DNA from: Callaeas wilsoni
Taxonomy: Eukaryota; Chordata; Aves; Passeriformes; Callaeidae
Reading direction: 5' to 3'
Length of the DNA: 64,000 bases
NCBI GenBank assembly: GCA_013398955.1
Contig: VWPU01009473.1
Coordinates: forward strand, 126,565-190,564
The translations under genes were made by a program, and so were the position numbers. Positions 40,440 to 51,610 of this stretch are shown one piece after another (positions within the stretch are counted from its first letter, which is position 1; each line of letters starts with the position of its first letter). The notes beneath the pieces are model-generated. The model saw only the letters and a list, made by a program, of their open reading frames with translations. It ran no database searches and was not told where the DNA came from.

Positions 40440-40995
40440 CTGGCAAAAGAGTCAAGTTGTTTTGCATGTTACCTTTGAAATTTTGTGTTTTTAAATCTTA
40501 GCTTGTGCTTTATTGAGATGCAATTCCAAGCACACATAAAGGCAAACTGCTAAAACAGCTATAAATGGTTATTTTATTTACTGTTTGATCGCCTCCCCTG
40601 TAACCACTGATTTCTTTCTAACTATTATAACTGTAGTTTCTTGCATTCAAAGTGGTTCCCCAAGGACAACAAAGGAAACCAATAAATTCAAAGGCAATAG
40701 TGTGAAATGAAGTATGTTTGGCCTTTTATATGCATGTAGCAGCCAGCTATACAAAATTTATGCTTTAATCTGTCAATTAAATAAGCAGCACGAACTTTTT
40801 CTTAGTGACTAAATAACATCCTAATACTGTCCAATGTTTGGTGACAAAGCTCTAATAGGCCACAGTGGTGCAATAAGGATGACTAACAACTGATTGTGGG
40901 TTATTTGATTACCATGTAAGCAATGCAGGATAAGCACCGCACGTGAATGAAACTACCACAACAGCAATTTGTAAAACTCCTGCAAGAAATTAATT
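40440..40995. promoter_or_regulatory. candidate conserved non-coding element (possible enhancer)
   Basis: No repeat or coding signal is present. The stretch contains clustered sites that match well-known transcription factor classes: AACAAAGG (SOX or TCF/LEF type, 40668-40675), TGTCAATTAA (a TGTCA half-site of MEIS/PBX type fused to a homeodomain core, 40771-40780) and a CACGTG E-box (40940-40945). Such sites also occur by chance, so this is a guess from composition and motif clustering. Conservation across species would decide it. Confidence 0.25.
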
Positions 40996-42683
40996 TTAGA
41001 ATTATTTATTAACACTTTGGAAGAGAGAGTAGGATTGGGTTAGTTTTCACATGTTACTTACTGTCTTCTTCTTCTTCCCTCTGCCCTACTCCATTTCTTT
41101 TGTTTCTACCATGCATCAAATTTCTTGTGTAGGTTATCAGGTGATAACAGATTCTCTTTGAATGCTTATCTTACCACTGCATATTAATTCAAGCTTGTAT
41201 CCTTGTGATGAGCATTATCCTAACATGAAATTATTAATGGTTTTTGCCTGAAAGAGATTCATCCCTATTAGGATTTCAGAAAAAGATGTCATTTTTAGTT
41301 TTAATTAAATGGCCTGTTATTCAAAGACAGTTGAATTGGTGTTGTCTATAAACATGAAGTGTTAGCGGAATCTCTGAAGTCTTAAATGCTAGCAAAAAAA
41401 CCATTTTTAAATATCAGATCCCTGAGATAAGAAGACTCAAGATAAGCATATGTGAGAGTTGGGGATACATATAATAATAGAAAATTAGAATTCATAGAAA
41501 ATTAATATATTGGTGTTTATAAAAATGAACAAAAGCTACAATACTTAATTGCCTGAAACATCAATGTAATATGAAATCATAAGACATTGTACATGTCCTG
41601 CCTTAATTATAGTTACATATTCTGATTTTCATCAGCATTGTATCAGACTGAGGCAAAAAATTTCTGCAACATAACTCTGTAACAAAGGAACACAGTACAA
41701 TGCAGGTGAAAAGAGACATAGCTCTCATGAGTAAGATGAAAAAATGCCAAAGTGATCATAGCAGTGCAGTTAAATAAGTAGGATTTCTGAACATAAGTCC
41801 ATCAAGCAATACAGTAATTCTGTATGAAGCAACACTGATAATAGAGATCTTAGTTTTTGTAAGAAAGTGGAAAGGCTCTTAATGATTGCTGCATTAACTA
41901 ATTTATTAGTAGAGCGTGTTTCTCTTAATATGTTGAAATACTGATATAATTTTAAATGTGCTTACTCTAAGAATTTTTCCGTGAATTGTTCAGATTTTAG
42001 TCATACCATTTAATGGTTAAAGAGCAGGTTCAGCAAATGCATAGCTAGAGAGTAATTTTTTTAAGGTGCCATTAATACTGCCTTTCAAACATTTCATTAC
42101 TTGAATCAGTGTTATGCCTTAGAAAGTGAAAACTGTGCTTCCTTGAAAACCTTATCATCACTAAATAATAATTTTTTTTCACCCTTAGCAGTCTATAACA
42201 TTTTCTTTAGAACTGCTGGTATGTAATTTTGAAGGTATTTTTTTCGTAAAATCAGACATTAAAAAACATTCTTTTTATATGTGGAAGCCCATTATGATAC
42301 ATCCAGCAGACACCCAGTTAGGTCAAGTTATTTAGGAAAAAAATGGGCATGGGAGAGTCCTCCCAAAATGCATATTGCTGGAAGAACTCCAGTTTATCTT
42401 CCAAAAACACTGAATGAAAATTATAAAAATTAGAAATTAAAAACATCATATCTTATGCAAAAATTTCTCCATTTTTGAAATTTTCTAAATATTTGAGCTC
42501 TTTGGAGTCTTAACACCTTCAGTGAATCAGCCCAGAAAATTATATTAGGCATTGCACCAACAGGATTTTTTGTATCCCTGTGTTCTCAAAGATACGAATG
42601 TTTTTTAAAAATATTTCTGATTTTAAAGACTTCCACGAGTTTTAGAGAAATATAAAATAAAAATAAAGCATTTCTGAAGGTTT

Positions 42684-42705
42684 TGCTCCTTCTGAAGAAG
42701 GAGCA
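42684..42705. repeat. small perfect hairpin, 9-bp arms
   Basis: Arms tgctccttc and gaaggagca surround a TGAA loop. It is directly visible and compact, with no T-run or other context that assigns a role. Confidence 0.8.
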
Positions 42706-43736
42706 TTTCTCCTCCTCTTGTGGACACATTTCAAAGTGTGTTTTTTTGAAATAGGAAGAAAATACAGTTTGACTGAGAAGTACTGAGTCCTGCTTTGGTT
42801 AGCATTTATGGAACTAATTTCTGAGTCTGATAGCTTTTCCTCTTCAGGAAATCTCAACCTGGGTAATCAAAAACTGATTGTATGCCACAGCACTGAAAAA
42901 TGACTGGTGAAGCACTTCTGCACAGCCCTTGTCCATTCTTCAGAGTGAGTCACAGAGTAACTCAGACTTTCACAGTCTAGTGCCATCATCCTTTGACTAA
43001 AATAGGCTTTTTCACCCTAACCTGCTGTACTCAGTATCTGCTTTTTTATTCATCCAGCCTCCAAGATGAACTCAACATTAGATATTGTTAAAAATAAGTA
43101 GCTCTAAAGCCTGGGGAGGAGGGAAAGGAATAGGGCTAACATTTCTCTGCATCAGTGATGGTACTAAAGATTTCCTTTTGCCTTTGTAGCTTAAAAAGTT
43201 ACATTTTACTGTCTGAACCAAAGCCTCACCTAATGTTTAAAAAGAAGAGAGTGTTAAGTAATTTGCAATAACAAAAATATATTCTTAATGAACCTTGTAA
43301 TGAGCCTTCTTACTGAAACTGTTTCTATACCTGAAAAGAAGCTCCAATAGTTAACACATCACTGCCTATTGTATATGAAACATAAACCAAAGAAATCCCT
43401 AATACATCCCACAAGAAGACTAGATTAAATGGATTTTCAAAATGAGATTGTAAAAGTGATCTTAACTGCAATATCTTACTGAAGTTATTATTGTGTTGTG
43501 GGCTTTTAAGATACCATGCTCCATATGGTATGTATGTCATTCTTTATCATGGGGAAAGCCATAATGCTATTACTGTTATCTCAATTTGCTAATTTTATTC
43601 ACCTCCAAAAATATGCAGTTATGAGTTCATATAATTAATAAATACATTTAATTTCAAATAACCAAAAGTTTCAAGCATAGTAACCTGGTTCTGGAACACA
43701 TTTCTAGTAGTATTAGTGCAGCAAAACACTAGCTAG

Positions 43737-43852
43737 AATGGAGCTAGATAAATTAAAGGAAGGGATTAGATTATGTGGTTCCCTATGATAGCAGGGTCCT
43801 GGACCTGATAACCCAAGATCGTTTCTAGTTCTATCTCCTGTAGAAAAAGAAA
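43737..43852 (+). mobile_element. possible ancient CR1/L3-type LINE 3' end
   Basis: The segment 'cagggtcctggacctgataa' followed by 'cccaagatcgtttctagttc' and 'tatctcctg' resembles the 3' end of very old CR1/L3 elements (pattern: ggtcctggactgatgacc..ggtctcttccagctctat..ctatga). The octamer tail is not clear. The similarity is weak and from memory; it may be coincidence. Confidence 0.3.
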
Positions 43853-46800
43853 GATACTGATCTGGTGGATTAGTGAAGCAACCTTACCTTAGAGAAAGAG
43901 TAAGAGCTAGATTGTATCACAAAGTCATAGCAGGTATGGTTCAGAAAGCCTGATAGAAAAGAGGTACGTAAGCCACAGTGCAGAGGAAGATCTCTCATCC
44001 CTTACCAGTACAACATTCCCCATGTTCCCAAACGTTTTGCTGATCCTTTCCTTCCCTACCTAAAATGAAGGAAGAAACATCTAACCAATTGAAGCAGATT
44101 TTTTCTTAGTAAAATCTTAATTTGGAACTAAACACTAACCCCAGTGATCATAAAGACACTTATGCCTATCCACAACTGACTCAAAAATTTTAAGTGTTAG
44201 ATTGATTTATTTCATGTTTCTTTTCTACTGATCTGCTTAAATACTGCAAAGGAAAAATATGTGTTTACACAGCTGAATGGGAAAACAGAGAAGCCACATA
44301 TAACAGCGTCTCAGCTGTCCTGTGCAAACCATTTCTAGTTCCTAGTGAACTATTGCTCAGTGGAATTGATGACTGGATTTGGTACTGCTTCCATGATACA
44401 GACTAGATACTGAAAATAATACAGTGCTTCACTGTGGTGGCATATTTTGAAAAAAGCAGCAGCTGCCTTTTTGTCCAACCTCTGAAGAAAAGTTGGAGAT
44501 TTTCTTCAAAAATCACCTATTTAATTTTAATAGGCCATTAGAATCTCTGTAGCTTTTTTAGTGATCATAGGCAGAGATGAAGTTACCAAGAGTCATAGCT
44601 GTTATGGATGGTTTTTAAATCAGTTTGAGCATTCTTTGTTCATACTTCAAATTCTTTTCCAGCCCCTCTAATTTCCTTTCCTCTTTTCATTCAAACAAAA
44701 ATTCCATTCCATAAAAGTCAGCCTTTTACACGTGATAGTTTCCTTTACTTTCTCAGTGTGCTGTGATTGGTAGGGGTAGGCTATTTGGACCATTTTGTTT
44801 TCTTCTTGAATTGTAGGACAAATTTGCTTGGGCTTTGATTTAAAAAAAACTACTTCAGAGTCTTCAATCTATTGGTAAATTTCATTATTTTTGGACTGTT
44901 ATTTTTATGTTCTTCCTCCCCTCTTTATGTATTCACCTCTCATGAATTTGAACATTCACAAGCTAGATTTACTTGCAGTAAGTGCTATTGTAGTAGCATC
45001 ATTTATATCCTTCCTGTTCCTGTCCCCAGAGGTAGGACACAAGCATTTGTATTACTTTGAGCCAAGTGTACTTTTGTATATCTTAACCTTATCCAGTTTC
45101 TCTCTTTTTATTCTACATGTTAGTCTACAACACTTTTCATTTTCATTACCTGACTTCATTATGATTGTTTCAGGTTATGCTGCCTGTGCAATTTCCTTCT
45201 TCAGAGAAATTCCCCAGTTCCTAACATACCTGTTGCTCTCCTGTATACACCATTGCTTCGTTCACACATTTGGGTTTCAAATCTCTACCTACTCTTCAGC
45301 TCTTGAGTAAAGACCTGACAGGATTCTAAGAATGTGATTTTTGAGGCTTTAGTCTTAGTTCTCCTGCCTAAGAGTCAGAATTTATCTTCCAAAAGCTAAG
45401 GCTCACAAAAGCACTTCATTTTTCCATGCTTAATCATTCCTTTACCCCCAATTTATTCTTCAAGAAAAGACAGCAGTTGTCTGCATCAACAATTTACAGG
45501 TTAGAGCAATAAATTCTGTGATGTTGAACACTTTGTGTAGGAATCATGAATCAAAGAAAAAGTAACCAATAATGAACCACACAGTGAGTCCCAGATAACT
45601 CAGATATTCAGTTCATGTTAAAATTGACCATTCATTGTTATTTTCTTTGGACTAAGAGCTATTGAAGTAGAGATATGCCTTCTTATTTGACATCACATGA
45701 GCCTTCTTATCTAGAATGCTAAACTGACTGATCATAAAGGTAATTTCTGACTTAAAGAGCTACAGTTCTAGGAATTACTGTAGGTGATGACAACATGTAG
45801 CAATTGCTATTCTAGATCACACAGAACCAATAAATCTGAAGTTAGGAGGTCTGATACGGCATTAAAAGTGCAAGTAATCCACCAGAGAACAAAATTTGGA
45901 TTTAAATGAGTGAAAATTTATTGAAAGCAACTATAAATCTGCCATCTTTTTAACTCAGTCTTCCTGCCTCCCACTTTCTCTCTTTGTACAAGAATACATC
46001 CCAGACTGAAAGTAGGAAAACCATGTAAAGGGGCTGCATTTGTTTGGAGGAAAGAATTAACTTCTTAGGAAAGACTTAAACGTCACAGGTACTCAGGAAA
46101 AATTTTGATGCTGCAAAATCTGGAAAACAGGTTCCTAGAAATGAGTTAAGGAGGGTGAAATTGTCTGTTTATATATTCAGTGGAAATTGACTGTCCACGC
46201 AATTAACCTAAAGGAGAAGCAGGAAAATCAGATCAAACTGCACAGGTCTGCATTGCAGAAATGTTCAATATATTTTTAATTGTTTAATCGGTGTTGACAA
46301 TACTGACATTTACCACCTGGTTAAGGTCAATGGTCTTCAAATACTTGTAAATAGCAGGAAAACAAATTTTCTATAAACTCAACAGTTTTACAAAATAAGT
46401 GCACACATATTAACCTCAGCAGTTTTAGAACATGCTATTTCTTTATTGTTTCTTGTTCAGTCATCATGCATTGCTACTGTTTAGTTCTAGGTTTGAAAAG
46501 AAAACACTGGACAAAAAGTAAAAATATGTCTTCCTGGATTTAAATAAAGTCAATTTATACTGTAAAAACACGAAACCAGTCAGTATTGGGTATTACTATA
46601 TTAGTATTGGACATACTAAGTCCACACGCACAGAATTCTAGGTAGTCAATACTTTTCATTTCCTTGGGTGTAATAGATACAATTTTATACTCAATACACT
46701 CAAGCCACATATTGATAAAACTGATTTCTGAAGCCAAACTCAGGATTTAAATGGCTTGTGTTATCACAAGCTACAAAGAAAAACGTGGGATTAAAAACCT

Positions 46801-47147
46801 ATTTTGACTCAAAAGTGTGCTTTGACTTACCCTGTCTTCTTTGTTGCCCTTCTCCAACGATGTAGATTCCCCAATAGCTTCTTACTGCATTCTTGGTCTT
46901 TCTCATGCATTAGCAGAGCAGTTTGTTTTCTGTAAAGCTCCGGGCTACTAAGAATTCCCTCAGCTATTATTGAAACACAGAGGAATGAATCCCTAACATA
47001 ATCACATCTGACACCAACCACATTGGTGTTTAGTTGTATGTCTGCACTCTGTAGCTACAGTAGCTAATTTATATAATGAGGTAGAGAATTCCCCTTACCC
47101 TATAAATATAAGACATGAGAAAGTTCTCATGAGCACAAAGTAAGAAA

Positions 47148-47163
47148 CAGCTACATGTAGCTG
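47148..47163. repeat. 16-bp perfect palindrome
   Basis: 'cagctacatgtagctg' equals its own reverse complement and contains two outward CAGCT half-sites. It may be a dimeric protein site or chance. Confidence 0.8.
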
Positions 47164-47682
47164 GTAAGCTAGGGCTTCCTGAAACAAAATTGCTTCAATT
47201 TTGTGTGTTAATTATTCAATATTTGCAAGTGTTTGATGTGGCAGATGAGAAAATGTGTCTGTGTCAACCTGTTTTTGACACATTTTGCTTTGTGAATGTG
47301 CTTCTGTAATTGCCTTCAGAGATTATGTATTATATTTGATGCTGGAGACTGTTTACATGTATAGCTAGGTCAGAGAACAGAGTTCATTTAGAATGTGGTG
47401 TCTGTGTCCTTATTTTCAACAAAATATAAATTTATCACCCTATAATCAACTTTCAAGAGTCATTAAGGAACACTTCCCAAAAGAGCAGTGTAACTGGTTT
47501 TTTCAGAAATTCTCTTTTGCACAACTCTCAACTCTTTTGATCAGAGAAGATTATGATCTCACTGATTTTTTCCTGTCCAATATAACTTCTTAATCTGCCT
47601 TTTATTACGACTTCTATAAAATGAGAGGTTAAATCCTGGTTTGCTTTAGCTTCAAGTGTTTCTTTATTTTTTTAAATAATAT

Positions 47683-48602
47683 TGTGGTGGTTTGACCTTG
47701 ACTGGATGCCAGGTAGCAATGAAAGCCGCTCTATCACTCCCCCCCTCCTCTGGACAGAGGGACAGAAAATAGTATGATAAAAAGTTCATGGACTGAGATA
47801 AGGACATGAAGAGATCACTTACCTATAACCATCACAGGCAAACCAAACTCCACTTGGGGAAATTAGTTGAATTTGTTGCAAATATCATAGAGTAGGATAA
47901 TGAGAAGTAGGACCAAATCTTAAACACACCTTCCCCCTGCTAGTCCTTATTGGGCTTAACATTATTCTTGACTCTCTAACTCCTTCCCCAAGCAGTGAAG
48001 CAGGGACAAGGAATAGGGGTTACAGTCAGTTCATCATGTTGTTTCTGCCTCTGCTTTCATGGACACTTTCATGGAGACAGTCCTCCATGAGCTTCTCCAG
48101 TATGAATCCTTCCCATAGGCTACAGTTCTTCATTAACTTTTCCAGAGTGGGTCTCTTCCACAGGCTGCAGTCCTTCAAAAAAAGCCCACTCCAGTGTGGG
48201 TTCCTTGTGGTATCACAAGTTCTGCCAGGAAACCTGCTCCAGCATAGGCTGCTGTCTTCACAGGTCCTCTCAGGACCCCACTCCAGTGCAGGCCTCCCAT
48301 GGAGTCACAGCCGCCTTTGGGCATATCCACCTGCTCTGACACGGAGTTCCCACAGGCTGCAGGTGGATCTTTGCTTCTACAGGGACCTCCATGGGCTGCA
48401 GGGGCACAGCCTGACTCACCATGGGCTGCGTCATGGGCTGCAGCTGATGGACTCAGCCTTGACCAGAGGTGGATTCATCTTGGAGCCAGCTGGCATTGGC
48501 TTGGTCAGACACAGAGAAAGCTTCTGGTAGTTTCTCAGAGAAACCACACCTGTTCACCCACCACCAACTCTGGTTACCCAAAACTTGCCACACAAACCCA
48601 AA
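47683..48602 (-). mobile_element. solo LTR of an avian endogenous retrovirus
   Basis: Both ends match a solo LTR family common in birds: 'tgtggtggtttgaccttgac' on the left and 'acttgccacacaaaccc' on the right. Read on the minus strand, the 5' end lies at about 48602 and the U5 end at 47683. Recognisable interior pieces include 'aagccgctctatcactcccc', 'gagccagctggcattggctt' and repeated 'ctccag..ggctgcag' units. The 5-mer aatat flanks both ends (47678-47682 and 48603-48607), consistent with a target-site duplication but weak in AT-rich DNA. No internal retroviral genes are present, so it arose by LTR-LTR recombination. Open frames inside it (up to 164 codons on the plus strand) are antisense chance frames. 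The U3 part between 48440 and 48480 appears shortened compared with the family as I remember it, possibly removing the promoter. Confidence 0.88.
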
Positions 48603-48734
48603 AATATGTTTCTATTTTGCAAATTATATGTGGTCAAATATGTGCTTGTGAGCACTGAGGTTGTGTTGGGATAGTAACATTTCCACTTCCGTCCCTGTAA
48701 AGCTGTCTTGGGTAACAATATATCTGAGAAACAG

Positions 48735-49530
48735 CCACAAACAGGCTGAGAGCCCATAAGAACCTCATGAAGTTCAACAAGTCCCAGTGCAAGGTCCTGC
48801 ACTAGGGTTGGGGCAATCCCAGACATGCATAGAATCTGGGACAAGAACCTGTTCAGAGCAGCTCTGTGGAGAGGGAGTTGGAAGTTCTCATGGACAAAAA
48901 TTTGGATATGAGCCAACAGTGTGCATTCGCAACCTAATAGGCCACCTGCATTCTGGGCTGCACCAAAAGAAGCAAGGCCAGCAGGCTGAGGAAGGTAATT
49001 GTCCTCCTCTCCCCTGTCCTTGTGAGACACCACCAAGAGTGCTCTGTCCGGGTCTGGAGTCCTCAGTACAAGAAATGTGGACCTGTTGAACCAAGTCCAA
49101 AGGGCCATTAAGATGATCTGATGGCTGGAACACCTCTTCTATGAAGACAGGCTGAGAGAACTGGGGTATTTCATCATGGAGAAGCAAAGGCTCTTGGGAG
49201 ACCTCATTGCAGCCTTCCAGTACTTAAAGCTTATTAAAAAGAGGAGTGACTTCAACAACGTGTAATGATATGACAAGGGAGAAAGGCTTTAAACTGAAGG
49301 AGGATAGGTTTAAATTAGATATTAGGAAGAAATTCTTTACTCTGAGGGTGGTGAGGCACTGGAACAGGTTACCCAGAAAAGCCAGATCTCCTATCCCTGG
49401 AAGTGTTCAAGGCTGGGTTGGATGGAGCCCTGAGCAACATGATCTAGTGAGATGAATCATGGCTATGACAGGATCTTGGAACTTCAAGGTCACTTCCAAC
49501 TCAAGCCTTTTGTATTATCTTATTATCATA
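48735..49530 (+). mobile_element. CR1 LINE, longest copy in the window, 3' part
   Basis: Plus-strand CR1 of nearly 800 bp covering the ORF2 C-terminus and 3' UTR. Diagnostic pieces in order are 'aacctcatgaagttcaacaa', 'gcaaggtcctgcacta', 'tctggagtcctcagtacaag', 'gaagacaggctgagagaact', 'gcagccttccagtacttaaa', 'ttaggaagaaattctttact', 'gaggcactggaacaggtta' and 'gatggagccctgagcaacat'. It ends in a decayed octamer tail ('gtattatcttattatcat', about 49511-49528). The 5' limit is uncertain by tens of bases. A 184-codon frame on the opposite strand is antisense to this element and not a gene. Premature stops and indels make the copy inactive. It starts about 130 bp beyond the end of the LTR. Confidence 0.94.
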
Positions 49531-51477
49531 TGGTTTTAAGCCCATATTGCTCTCAAATATTTTGATTGCTGACCTGTCAAAGTTTTCTTGTAGCAACACA
49601 ACACTAAATTTTTGTTCTTCACTACTTGTAAAACCCTCTTACTTTTGACAGTTCCACTCAGCCCTTTAATATTTATAGAAATCGTTATGGTTGGCTGACA
49701 CATACCAACACAGTTTTCCAGACCTTAAGTACTTAATTCCATGTCTGTCAGCATAAACCTTGCTGATATTTTTTAATTTGTGAACATCTCTGGATGACAT
49801 AAACAAAAATATTTTTTACAATGACCTTTATGTCTTTTACGATAACATCCAGATTATTTTTGATGTTTCTTAAAGTGTCAGAAAAAAAATTTCAACCTTA
49901 TGTTTGGTTTTGTGGGCTTCTAGACCCAAAATATTTTCATGATCTTTAAAACTTTCTTTATGTGGAGTCTGGGGTTTTTTGTGTTCCATTTTCCTAATTT
50001 ACCTTAATCCCTTCAATAAATCTTGTGCTCTTGCTTGAGCACCAAACTCTCATTTAAGGGTGCCCATTTGGGGCACACTCAACTGCAGCTTTCAGTGATG
50101 TGCTGGCATTAAACCTTTTCCAGGAGAGACAGGTAACTGAGACAGCTGCTCAGAGCTATGCATCAGCAGCCTGCCATCAATTTTTCAGTTTTACATAGTA
50201 TCATCTTTCTGCTTTTATTTTTAATCTTAAATCATGTAATTTCTTCCTCACTATAATTCCTGGATTTTTTGTTGGTCTTAAGTTTTTTTTCCCCATCTTT
50301 CCCACTCCCCATTTTTTTCCTATTATATAGTTTAATATAAACTAAAGAAACACTTTCAAAGTTGAAAGCATTGAATAAACATGTGAAACAAATATTTCAC
50401 AAAGAGGTACATGTAGTTCCAACTTCTTGTATCAAAATAGACATAATTGTTTTCTTTGGACTTATTTAATAAGTTATTAGGAGATACATCACACAAATGA
50501 ATCAGTATCCAGTATGGGTCTCAATTTACCTAATTTTCTCTAAGAGGTCACCATACCATTTAATTTATCTATTGAGACTTTTCTATAGTAAATGGAGAGA
50601 GCCCAGTACCTCCAGGGGATAATTCATCTCAATAAATGTAGATGTCTAGGGCAGATAGAGCAATTCTTTCACTGGTGGTACTACCTGTGAATTCAATCAC
50701 TAATCAGCTTTAAATTTTTCCCAAGAGTTGTGCTATTTTGGGCTGAAAGAACAATGTCCAAATAATGCAGACCAATGCCATAATGTCACTTTCTTGTTTG
50801 TTATTTCTTTGCTGACTCTGGATCTTGGTATAATACAAAGCTTATCCTAAGGGCATGTTCTATATCATGAGAATTCAGAGTTTCAGATTTTCAGTTAAAA
50901 GAGCCAGCCTATTGTTTATAGGTTAGGAGTCTCCCGAGCTTTGAAATTTTTTTCTGACAGATTAGACACTTGATGAAATGTTCTTTTCAGAAGTCCATAG
51001 GTGAACTGTTTTTTCTAGGACCAGAGAAAAAGTTCCATGAAAACAACTTATATTCACGTAAACATTTTCTTTTCAATGTCCTAAAAATATTAAAAAGACA
51101 ATTAATGTGAAAAATGAATGCTTTATACTGTAAGAAGTGAGAGCCTTTTTGGATATCAACCTCATTAAATTCTCATTATTTACAGATGAAATGGTTTGAA
51201 TTATCCTTGTAAATTTTTTTCCTGATTTACTGTTTCTTCCATTATTCTTATCAGCAACATTCTCGTCAGTTTAAGTGCTTAAATTTATATTGAGTATTTA
51301 ATTATTTTGACAGCTGATAACAATATGTTAAATAGGAAGTAGGTTGAATTATTTGAATAATTACCTGAATTGCATCAGGAAACGAATTAAACAAAACCCT
51401 TTAAAAGAAACTACGTCAGTAGTATTCCAAAGAGATAAATATATTGGTTTTCAATCCAGTCACAACAGAATTAAAGT

Positions 51478-51534
51478 CTGATCCAAAGCCACTGAAATCA
51501 ATAGGAGCATTTCCACTGAGCTGGCCTTGGATCA
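51478..51534. repeat. old palindromic repeat (MITE-like), about 57 bp
   Basis: The ends are near-perfect inverted repeats: tgatccaaagcc (51479-51490) and ggccttggatca (51523-51534), matching at 11 of 12 positions. The inner parts 'actgaaatcaataggag' and 'ttccactgag' are also partly complementary. The pattern resembles an ancient amniote palindromic repeat built from 'gaagtcaatgg' and 'ttgacttcaatgg' halves between 'gatccaaagcc' ends, which I remember without being able to give its database name. It is diverged and therefore old. Confidence 0.55.
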
Positions 51535-51561
51535 AGCTCCTGATGCAGAAAGCAAAAAATC

Positions 51562-51610
51562 GAAGCTCCTTTATCTGTATTCATTGCACATGCAAAAATA
51601 AAGGAGCTTC
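51562..51610. repeat. hairpin with perfect 13-bp arms
   Basis: Arms gaagctcctttat (51562-51574) and ataaaggagcttc (51598-51610) are exact complements around a 23-base spacer that contains a smaller ttgc/gcaa inverted repeat and an octamer-like atgcaaaa. It lies 28 bp beyond the palindromic repeat. It may be a folded RNA or part of the same old transposon; shorter than a typical microRNA precursor. Confidence 0.8.

Larger units (their letters stand above)
36255..47682. other. unique non-coding sequence with enhancer-like stretches
   Basis: No gene is recognised in over 11 kb. The longest open frame is 139 codons (44891-45310, plus), in a pyrimidine-rich stretch where stop codons are rare; it reads as a hydrophobic string with no family match. 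Other contents are an A14 run (37442-37455), a small hairpin near 42.69 kb, a possible ancient LINE end near 43.8 kb and a 16-bp palindrome at 47148. The parts at 37.88-38.32 kb and 40.4-41.0 kb have the low-repeat, mixed composition typical of conserved non-coding elements. Confidence 0.6.

Noticed and set aside
44891..45310. 139-codon frame reading as a hydrophobic, membrane-like protein
   Set aside because: The plus strand is pyrimidine-rich here, which removes stop codons and yields Leu/Phe/Ser-rich strings by chance. No family motif or codon pattern supports it.
48036..48658. Plus-strand open frames of 164 and 119 codons
   Set aside because: They lie antisense to the solo LTR; the apparent protein follows from the GC-rich internal repeats of the LTR, not from a gene.
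48554..49187. Minus-strand open frames of 184 and 99 codons
   Set aside because: They are antisense to the plus-strand CR1 copy (and the LTR end) and match no protein family.
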